From assembly GCA_900316715.1 (NCBI GenBank), contig ONEC01000009.1, positions 1 to 35,469 on the forward strand: a DNA stretch of 35,469 nucleotides, in the 5' to 3' direction. Every line of letters starts with the position of its first letter. Position 1 is the stretch's first letter. A program made the translations under genes and the position numbers. The notes beneath the pieces are model-generated. The model made no database searches and was not told where the DNA came from. It was given only the letters and a program-made list of their open reading frames with translations. Positions 8,829 through 15,692 of this stretch are shown piece by piece. This DNA comes from an uncultured Eubacteriales bacterium. Its GTDB lineage: Bacteria > Bacillota > Clostridia > Lachnospirales > Lachnospiraceae.

Positions 8829-9989
8829 ATGTTGAATAAAGAGAAACGAATCAAAATCTTAATGATAGCAACCTGGTACAGCCCAAGATCTGCTGAGGTT
8901 ATGACAGCAGGAGTATTTCACTACGAGCAGTCCATGGCCCTTAAGAAGTATGCTGATGTGGCACTCCTTTTCCCTTATGATCAGGAGATAAGCGGCAAGG
9001 TAAGCAAGAAGATGGAGAATGGACTTCTTACCTACAGATGTTCAGCAGCTGCAAAGAATCCACTGGCTGCCTTTGATGAGATATACAGGGCAGGCAAGAA
9101 AGTTATAGAAGACTTTAAGCCGGATATAATTCATGCACATGTTGCCCAGGGAGCGGGACATCTGGCATATGCACTTTCAAAGTGGAGCAAGATTCCTTAT
9201 ATGATCACAGAGCACAGCCCTATCGAGCAGTCAAATCTCGATAAGAAAACTGTAAGACTTCTGACCAATCAGGTGTATAAGAATTCAGTGGCTAATGTCT
9301 GTGTTTCAGGAGATTCCATGCAGCGTCTGGGAGAGTACTTTCCGAAATGCAGCTTCCGGGTAATCTATAACGGAATCATTAATCCTGGTACTCTTGAGGA
9401 TGACGGAATCGAATACAGAGTAAAGGGAATGACCAATGCCCTTATTACCGCTGCATTTTACGATAAGAGCATAAAGGGTTATCAGTATCTTCTCCCTGCA
9501 ATAAAGAAGCTGAAGGACGAGGGAATACTTATAGTCCTTCATATCTGCGGTGGCGGAGAGTATCTGGATTACTATAAGAACATGGCAAAGGAACTGGGAA
9601 TAGACAGCAGAGTGATCTTCTATGGCCAGTGTGACAGGAAGAAGGTTTATTCCATCATGAGACAGATGGACTTCTCCATATCTGCCAGTGAGTTTGAGTG
9701 TTCCGGTGTTTCTGTACAGGAGGCTATGCTTCAGGGCAATCCTATGCTGGTCACACGTTCCGGAGGGGCAAATTCTCTGGTGACAGATGAGACTGCCATA
9801 GTTGTGGACCGTAAGAGCGTGGATGCACTTGTTCAGGGCATGAAGGACATGATCGAGAGAGCGGGCAGCTTCGACCGTCAGGTGATAAGAGATTACGCTG
9901 AAGAGAATTTTGAAATAGATAATGTAAGCAAGAGATATATGGAGTTATATAAGAGCATCCTGGGAATCGGAGATAAGGCGGATGAGTGA
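8829..9989 (+). CDS. Family 4 glycosyltransferase (GT-B fold)
   Basis: A 386-residue GT4 protein starting at ATG 8829, chosen over a TTG at 8802 because AGGTGATGG lies just before it and the upstream frame overlaps the previous gene. The N-terminal domain shows IKILMIATWYSPRSAEVMT and DIIHAHVAQGAGHLAY. The C-terminal donor domain shows ITAAFYDKSIKGYQYLL, VLHICGGGEYL, and the catalytic-site segment ASEFECSGVSVQEAM, with the E-x7-E pair at E290 and E298. These features define retaining GT4 transferases acting at the cytoplasmic face of the membrane. Donor and acceptor are not known. It overlaps the next GT2 by 8 bp. Confidence 0.9.
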   Translation: MLNKEKRIKILMIATWYSPRSAEVMTAGVFHYEQSMALKKYADVALLFPYDQEISGKVSKKMENGLLTYRCSAAAKNPLAAFDEIYRAGKKVIEDFKPDIIHAHVAQGAGHLAYALSKWSKIPYMITEHSPIEQSNLDKKTVRLLTNQVYKNSVANVCVSGDSMQRLGEYFPKCSFRVIYNGIINPGTLEDDGIEYRVKGMTNALITAAFYDKSIKGYQYLLPAIKKLKDEGILIVLHICGGGEYLDYYKNMAKELGIDSRVIFYGQCDRKKVYSIMRQMDFSISASEFECSGVSVQEAMLQGNPMLVTRSGGANSLVTDETAIVVDRKSVDALVQGMKDMIERAGSFDRQVIRDYAEENFEIDNVSKRYMELYKSILGIGDKADE

Positions 9990-10992
9990 TTTTCCTAAAG
10001 TATCGGTTATTATGAAAGTCTATAACGGAGAGAAGTATCTCCGTGAGGCGATAGACAGCGTCCTGAATCAGACCTTCGGGGACTTTGAACTGCTTATTCT
10101 GGATGATGGCTCGAAGGATTCATCAGCGGAAATAGTGAAGAGCTATACCGACAGCAGAATAAGGCTTATTCAGAATGCAGAAAATGAGGGAATAGTAGCC
10201 GGTCAGAACAGACTCATAAGTGAGGCAAAGGGAGAGTATATCGCAGTTCTTGACTGTGATGATATCAGCTATCCGGAAAGACTGGAGAAACAGGTGACAT
10301 TTCTGGATAAGCATACAAGCTATATCATGTGTGCTTCCTTCAGAGACGAGATTAAGGATGGGGAGTATACCCAGGATATCAGGGTGAGAAAGCTGTCTTA
10401 TCCGAGCCTTAAGTTCGGTTTATGCTTTATCAATCCGGTAACTCATTCCTCAGTTATGTTCCGTTCTAAGATGTACAGGGATTTTGGCATATGCTATGGA
10501 CCGGAGCCGGTGGCTGAGGACTATGGCGTTATAACAGATATGGCAGTACGCCGTCCGATAGCTATCCTGCCGGAGAGACTGGTTGCCTATAGAATAGTGA
10601 GCGGTTCTGTGTCGAACACCAGAGGCGAAGAGATGGAAAAGGCCGCTGTGGATGTGAGAAGCCGCTATCTTGACAGAATAGATGTATCAGATGAGGCAAA
10701 GGACTGTCTGAAGGGCTTTTATAAGAGAGAATTACATGCCTCAGATACGAAGGCTCTGCTGGAAGCCATGAAGGAACTGGCTGAAGCGGTAAAGGCCGAT
10801 ATACTGAGGGGAGGGAATGCATTTTCCTTTGCAGAAGCAGTGATAAAGGAGTATATTCTTACAGTAAATGATTATTCCATGAGCATGTGGAAGGAGCTCA
10901 GAAGGTCTGAATACAGGCATCTGACGTCTATCAAGGGTGAACTTGGAAAGCTGCTTTTAGGTGCATGCATGCTTCACCATAAGAGAAAATAA
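9982..10992 (+). CDS. Family 2 glycosyltransferase
   Basis: A 336-residue GT2 with PKVSVIMKVYNGEKYLREAIDSVLNQT, split here only by ordinary family residues, then LILDDGSKDSS at 38-48, NEGIVAGQNRLISEAKG around 68-84, and VLDCDDIS at 89-96 giving the DxD pair D91/D93. EPVAEDYGVI supplies the ED motif. It is most like the EpsE/WfgS-type single-domain transferases of surface polysaccharide clusters. The C-terminal 100 residues are helical and soluble. It begins within the 3' end of the GT4 gene (ATGAGTGA overlap) and is followed at 13 bp by the flippase. Substrates are unknown. Confidence 0.88.
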   Translation: MSDFPKVSVIMKVYNGEKYLREAIDSVLNQTFGDFELLILDDGSKDSSAEIVKSYTDSRIRLIQNAENEGIVAGQNRLISEAKGEYIAVLDCDDISYPERLEKQVTFLDKHTSYIMCASFRDEIKDGEYTQDIRVRKLSYPSLKFGLCFINPVTHSSVMFRSKMYRDFGICYGPEPVAEDYGVITDMAVRRPIAILPERLVAYRIVSGSVSNTRGEEMEKAAVDVRSRYLDRIDVSDEAKDCLKGFYKRELHASDTKALLEAMKELAEAVKADILRGGNAFSFAEAVIKEYILTVNDYSMSMWKELRRSEYRHLTSIKGELGKLLLGACMLHHKRK

Positions 10993-11005
10993 CAGAGGTG
11001 TTTCG

Positions 11006-12511
11006 TTGAATAATAAGAGCAACAAGTTGATAATAAAGAATTCGGTCGGTGCCGTTATTCTTCAGCTGGTGAATATTATCTGTGGACTTATGATCCCCCA
11101 GGTATTTATCAATACCTTCGGATCCGATGTTTACGGACTTACAACATCCATCACCCAGTATCTTAACTATATAACACTTCTGGAAGGTGGACTGTCCAGC
11201 GTCATAATGGCGGCTTTATATAAGCCGATCCTGGAAGGGGATAACAGCAGGATCAACGCGATAGTAAACGCTACGCGTAAATTCTTCAGGCAGATAGGCG
11301 GTATATATATCGTATATGTAATGATACTCGGTATAGTTTATCCGCTTATAGTTGATACAGGTTTCTCAATTAAATATATATTTGCTTTAACAGTGGTGCT
11401 GGCGGCTCAGCTCTTTGTTCAGTATTTCTTCTCGCTGACCTACCTTATTCTGTTAAATGCAGATAAAAAGGTATTTCTGATCTCTATGATACAGGCGGTT
11501 TCGGTTGTACTTACAGTCGGAGCGGCATATATAGGCGTAAAGCTGTTTGATGATATCATATGGATCAAGCTGCTTACGACAGTGACGGTATTTATTCAGC
11601 CGGTGCTGTTCAGCTTCTATGTAAAGAAGTATTTCAAGTTGGATAAGAAGGTGGAACCGGACAACAAAGCTCTCAGTCAGAGATGGGATGGTTTCGGTCA
11701 GAACCTTGCGTACTTCATACATCTGAATACAGACGTTGTAGTACTCACACACTTATCCACATTTAAAATGGTTTCCGTGTATACGGTATATATGTTTGTG
11801 GCCAATGGTATAAAGATGGTGGCTATGTCGCTTTCATCGGCAGTAACACCATCCATGGGCAACATTCTTGCAACAAATGATAAGGATGCTATCAAGGAGT
11901 CCTTTGATAAATATCAGTTTATGATGGGAATGATATCTACCGTACTGTTTGCCTGCGGCATAGTGCTGGTAATGCCTTTCATAAATATCTATACCAGAAC
12001 CTTTAAGGACGCGCCTTATCATCAGCCGGTATTTGCAGTGATAATACTGCTGGCTGAGTTCATATATTGTATAAGAGATCCATATGTCAGCGTGGTTTAT
12101 TCCAAGGGACATTTTAAGCAGACTTCCAAGTATTCCTACACAGAAGCTGCAATAAACATTATTATTTCAGTAATATGCGTAAAGCAGTGGGGACTGATCG
12201 GAGTAGCAATCGGAACGCTGGTTGCCATGACATATCGTATGATAGTAATGGTTCATTATGCATGTAAAAACGTTCTAGGTCTTGAGGCAAAAAGATATGT
12301 AAGAGGACTGATACTGAATATAGTCTTCTGCATGCTCTCGATTCCTGTGGCAGTGATCTTTAAGGACTTAAAGCTGCCGGGATACATTCACTGGGTACTG
12401 ATGGGAGCTGCAACAGCTGCAGTAATCGGTGCAGTATACTTTGTATTTGCATGGCTGTTCTTTAAGAAGGACATGGATCTGGTTATTCATACATTTATTA
12501 GGAGAAAATAG
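11006..12511 (+). CDS. Polysaccharide flippase of the MOP superfamily (Wzx-like)
   Basis: A membrane protein of about 501 residues with roughly 12-14 hydrophobic helices and no large soluble domain. The N-terminus NKSNKLIIKNSVGAVILQLVN followed by FGSDVYGLTTSITQYLNY is the typical first-helix pair of PST/Wzx exporters. TTG at 11006 is taken as start because AGAGGTG lies 5 bases upstream and the protein then begins as its family does; an ATG at 10961 would add 15 residues inside the preceding gene. It should flip undecaprenyl-pyrophosphate-linked repeat units across the membrane. No clear Wzy polymerase accompanies it unless one of the polytopic proteins at the window start fills that role. 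Confidence 0.85.
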   Translation: MNNKSNKLIIKNSVGAVILQLVNIICGLMIPQVFINTFGSDVYGLTTSITQYLNYITLLEGGLSSVIMAALYKPILEGDNSRINAIVNATRKFFRQIGGIYIVYVMILGIVYPLIVDTGFSIKYIFALTVVLAAQLFVQYFFSLTYLILLNADKKVFLISMIQAVSVVLTVGAAYIGVKLFDDIIWIKLLTTVTVFIQPVLFSFYVKKYFKLDKKVEPDNKALSQRWDGFGQNLAYFIHLNTDVVVLTHLSTFKMVSVYTVYMFVANGIKMVAMSLSSAVTPSMGNILATNDKDAIKESFDKYQFMMGMISTVLFACGIVLVMPFINIYTRTFKDAPYHQPVFAVIILLAEFIYCIRDPYVSVVYSKGHFKQTSKYSYTEAAINIIISVICVKQWGLIGVAIGTLVAMTYRMIVMVHYACKNVLGLEAKRYVRGLILNIVFCMLSIPVAVIFKDLKLPGYIHWVLMGAATAAVIGAVYFVFAWLFFKKDMDLVIHTFIRRK

Positions 12512-13335
12512 TGACGATGCATGAAGGCGAAGTAGATAAGAATATTACTGTTGATGATCTTCGTGAGATAGAGATGGAGATACTTGATCATATTGACAGA
12601 GTCTGCAGAAAGCATAAGATCAGGTATTATCTTGAGGCAGGAACAGCTCTGGGTGCCGTAAGGCATAAGGGCTATATCCCATGGGACGATGATCTGGACA
12701 TTATAGTTCCGAGAAGGGATTATCGCAGGCTGTTAAAGGTACTGAGTAAGGAATCCGACAGATATAAGGTGCTGTCAATGTATGACCAGCCTGACTACTT
12801 CTATCTGTTTGCAAAGGTAATTGACGGCAACACAAGACTGATCGAGAGAGGACTTCCGGAAATTAAAGACCTGGGTGTCTATGTAGATATCTTTCCACTG
12901 GACGGAGTACCTTCGGGAAAACTTCTTAACAAGCTGTATTTCGATATTTTTACAGGCCTCAGAACAGCGGTGGTGCTGTCTGTGGAGAAGGATACAGAGG
13001 TTAAGGATCTGTATGGACGTTTTCTTAAGGCATTATCTAAGATTCTCGGCCGCAGAGTGCTTATGAAGTTGGCGGATGGATTCTGCTTTATCAACTCAGT
13101 GTTCTGCCATAAGCGTTTCGCAGACATTGCGGGATATGAAGAATGGACAAGATATAAGACTACAAGCAGGGATGCCTTCAGAAGGAGAATCAGAGTTCCT
13201 TTTGAGGACAGACACTACTACATCCCGGAAGGATATGATGAACTGCTGACAACGGAATTCGGTGATTACATGACACCGCCTCCGGAGGAAGACAGAGTAT
13301 CCGGACATGATTTCGAGGCATACAGAATAAAATAA
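12511..13335 (+). CDS. LicD-family phosphotransferase
   Basis: A 274-residue LicD protein. The defining segment LEAGTALGAVRHKGYIPWDD (41-60), continuing D61 and D63, is intact and carries the nucleotidyltransferase-type Asp cluster. LicD enzymes move a phospho-amino-alcohol, classically phosphocholine from CDP-choline, onto cell-surface glycans. Here no choline kinase or choline transporter accompanies it; instead the next gene, 32 bp on, encodes a cytidylyltransferase fused to a PLP enzyme, which suggests the donor is made from an amino-acid phosphate and that phosphoethanolamine or a similar group is transferred. GTG 12511 shares a base with the upstream stop and has AGGAG 6 bases ahead; ATG 12517 is the alternative start. 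Confidence 0.85.
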   Translation: MTMHEGEVDKNITVDDLREIEMEILDHIDRVCRKHKIRYYLEAGTALGAVRHKGYIPWDDDLDIIVPRRDYRRLLKVLSKESDRYKVLSMYDQPDYFYLFAKVIDGNTRLIERGLPEIKDLGVYVDIFPLDGVPSGKLLNKLYFDIFTGLRTAVVLSVEKDTEVKDLYGRFLKALSKILGRRVLMKLADGFCFINSVFCHKRFADIAGYEEWTRYKTTSRDAFRRRIRVPFEDRHYYIPEGYDELLTTEFGDYMTPPPEEDRVSGHDFEAYRIK

Positions 13336-13367
13336 TCTTATTAAATACATTTAGAGAGGGATAAGAA

Positions 13368-15176
13368 ATGCAGGCTATAATACTGGCAGCAGGAATGGGA
13401 AAGCGTTTAAAAGACCTGACTCAGAATAATACAAAATGCATGGTAAAGGTAAATGGAGTAACTCTTATCGACAGGATGCTTCACCAGATAGAGAAGGCAG
13501 ACCTTTCCAGAATAATCATCGTAGTAGGTTATGAGGGACAGAAACTCATAGACTATATCGATACACTGGATATTAAGACACCGATCACATATATCGATAA
13601 TCCGATCTACTACAAGACCAACAACATCTACTCCCTTGCACTGGCTAAGGATTGGCTGTGCAAAGAGGATACACTGTTATTTGAATCAGATATAATCTTT
13701 GAGGATTCAATTCTGCAGTCCCTTATAGATGATCCAAGAGATACCCTTGCACTTGTAGATAAGTATGAGCCTTGGATGGACGGAACCTGTGTAAAACTTG
13801 ATGAGCAGGACAATATCATAGACTTTGTTCCGGGCAAGAAGTTCAACTTCAATGATACAAAGGGTTATTTCAAGACAGTAAATATATATAAGTTTGGTAA
13901 GAAGTTCTCTGAGAGCAGATATGTTCCTTTCCTGGATGCATATCAGGCGGCTCTTGGTGAGAATGAATATTATGAGCAGGTTCTCCGTGTTATAGCCATG
14001 CTTGATGAGCCTATCATCAAGGCTAAGAGACTGAACGGAGAGAAATGGTATGAGATAGATGATATTCAGGATCTTGATATAGCTGAATCTCTTTTTGCAC
14101 CGGATGAAGACGAGCGTGTGACAAGACTTCAGGGCCGTTACGGCGGATACTGGCGTTATCCTAAGATGCTGGATTTCTGTTATCTCGTAAATCCATACTT
14201 CCCGCCACAGAAGATGAAGGATGAACTGAAGGCAAGTTTTGATACACTTCTTACAGAGTATCCGAGCGGAATGAAGGTTAACAGCCTCTTAGCTGCCAAG
14301 AACTTCAGCATACATCAGGAAAATGTACTGGTCGGTAACGGAGCGGCAGAGCTTATAAAGAGTCTTATGGGCTTCCTGGATGGTAAGGTAGGCTTCGCAA
14401 GACCGACCTTCGAAGAATATCCAAACAGATATGATAAAGAGCGTACAGTATCCTTCATGCCACAGAATGCAGATTACTCATATACAGCAGATGACCTGAT
14501 GGAATTCTTCGGTGATAAGGATATAGATAATCTCCTTATCGTTAATCCGGATAATCCAAGCGGCAACTATATACCTAAGGCAGATATCCTGAGACTTATT
14601 GAGTGGAGTAAGGAGATGGATATAAAGCTCATCATAGATGAGTCTTTCGTTGATTTTGCAGATGAAGATGACAGCACCATAATCGATCAGGAGATTCTTG
14701 ATGCCAACAAGCAGCTCTACGTTATGAAGAGTATCTCCAAGTCCTACGGTGTACCGGGACTCAGATTGGGAATACTTGCTTCAGGAGATACAGAGCTTAT
14801 AGCTGCCATGAAGAAGGACGTAGCAATCTGGAATATCAATTCTTTCGCTGAGTTCTATATGCAGATAGAAGAGAAGTATAAGAAGGCTTATCAGGAAGCT
14901 CTGGTGCTTATAAGAGCTGAGAGAAAGCGTTTCATGCAGGAACTGTCAGAGATAAAGGGAATAAGAGTTATCCCTTCACAGGCAAACTATGTTATGGTTG
15001 AACTTGCATCAGGTTTATCAGCTAAGGCTGTAACAAAGGCGCTTCTGATAAAGGATAACATTCTTATCAAGGAGCTGACAGGAAAGATTCAGGGTAAGGA
15101 ATACCTTAGAATCGCAGTAAGAAATACAGCTGATAACAACAGGCTTATCGAGGCCTTAAAGAAAGAATTAGCGTGA
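13368..15176 (+). CDS. Fused LicC-like cytidylyltransferase + CobD/HisC-like PLP enzyme
   Basis: A 602-residue bifunctional protein. Residues 1-245 are a sugar/choline-phosphate nucleotidyltransferase: ILAAGMGKRLKDLTQNNTKC with Lys23, LLFESDIIFE with D108, and WYEIDDIQDLD near 227-237, the last closely resembling LicC. Residues about 260-602 are a fold-type I PLP enzyme: NPDNPSGN at 393-400, IIDESFVDF with D424, SISKSYGVPGLRLG with Schiff-base Lys458, and YLRIAVRN with R581 for carboxylate binding. The DESFVDF form is nearer to the threonine-phosphate decarboxylase CobD than to HisC (DEAY). CobD relatives that decarboxylate serine phosphate to ethanolamine phosphate are reported from capsule loci. 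The inferred reaction chain is serine phosphate to ethanolamine phosphate to CDP-ethanolamine for LicD. A transaminase role is the alternative. Confidence 0.8.
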   Translation: MQAIILAAGMGKRLKDLTQNNTKCMVKVNGVTLIDRMLHQIEKADLSRIIIVVGYEGQKLIDYIDTLDIKTPITYIDNPIYYKTNNIYSLALAKDWLCKEDTLLFESDIIFEDSILQSLIDDPRDTLALVDKYEPWMDGTCVKLDEQDNIIDFVPGKKFNFNDTKGYFKTVNIYKFGKKFSESRYVPFLDAYQAALGENEYYEQVLRVIAMLDEPIIKAKRLNGEKWYEIDDIQDLDIAESLFAPDEDERVTRLQGRYGGYWRYPKMLDFCYLVNPYFPPQKMKDELKASFDTLLTEYPSGMKVNSLLAAKNFSIHQENVLVGNGAAELIKSLMGFLDGKVGFARPTFEEYPNRYDKERTVSFMPQNADYSYTADDLMEFFGDKDIDNLLIVNPDNPSGNYIPKADILRLIEWSKEMDIKLIIDESFVDFADEDDSTIIDQEILDANKQLYVMKSISKSYGVPGLRLGILASGDTELIAAMKKDVAIWNINSFAEFYMQIEEKYKKAYQEALVLIRAERKRFMQELSEIKGIRVIPSQANYVMVELASGLSAKAVTKALLIKDNILIKELTGKIQGKEYLRIAVRNTADNNRLIEALKKELA

Positions 15177-15195
15177 TTGTGAGCTATGTGGAACT

Positions 15196-15645
15196 ATGAA
15201 AGAGTTATATAACAAATATAAAGAGATAATAAACTATGTCATTGTTGGTGGACTGACTACCGTAGTTAGTCTGGCAGTCTATTATGCACTGGTCCTGACG
15301 GTGCTTAATCCGGATAATCCGGTACAGCTCCAGATTGCAAATGTAATCTCCTGGATAGCGGCAGTAACCTTTGCATATTTCACCAACCGGCGTTTTGTAT
15401 TTGAAAGCAAGACAAAGGGAGAGGAACAGACCAAGGAAGTTATAAGCTTTTATTCAGCCAGACTGGGAACCCTGCTGATGGATATGGGCATAATGTTTGT
15501 AGGTAAAACAGTTCTTCATATCAACGACAAGATAGTAAAGCTCTTTGTTCAGGTGGTTGTCATGGTAGCCAACTATGTTATCAGTAAACTGCTGGTATTT
15601 AAGAAATCAAAGAATGAAGAGAAAAAAACTGAAGACAGTGAGTAA
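15196..15645 (+). CDS. GtrA-like family membrane protein
   Basis: A 149-residue protein with four hydrophobic helices and the GtrA-family pattern: NYVIVGGLTTVVSLAVYY in helix 1, NVISWIAAVTFAYFTNRRFV across helix 2 and its loop, YSARLGTLLMDMGIMF in helix 3, and VVVMVANYVISKLLVFK at the end. GtrA proteins are thought to flip polyprenyl-phosphate-linked monosaccharides so that outer-face GT-C enzymes can use them. In this operon a Dpm1-like GT2 (2812-3507) and GT-C-like proteins (1-2032) could form the rest of that route. It is the last gene of the polysaccharide operon and ends just before a strong terminator. Confidence 0.85.
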   Translation: MKELYNKYKEIINYVIVGGLTTVVSLAVYYALVLTVLNPDNPVQLQIANVISWIAAVTFAYFTNRRFVFESKTKGEEQTKEVISFYSARLGTLLMDMGIMFVGKTVLHINDKIVKLFVQVVVMVANYVISKLLVFKKSKNEEKKTEDSE

Positions 15646-15649
15646 AAGA

Positions 15650-15692
15650 AATCCCCGAAGTTCGATAAAACTTCGGGGATTATTATTATTTT
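15650..15692. terminator. Bidirectional intrinsic terminator closing the polysaccharide operon
   Basis: A perfect 13-bp stem (AATCCCCGAAGTT 15650-15662 with AACTTCGGGGATT 15669-15681) has a 6-base loop. On the + strand it is followed by a T-rich run; on the - strand it is followed by TTCTTTTACT. It lies between the convergent gtrA-like gene and the secreted repeat protein and can serve both. Confidence 0.9.

Noticed and set aside
12511..13335. Reading the LicD gene as proof of phosphocholine decoration
   Set aside because: No choline kinase, choline transporter or stand-alone LicC is present, and the accompanying cytidylyltransferase is fused to an amino-acid-phosphate-type PLP enzyme.
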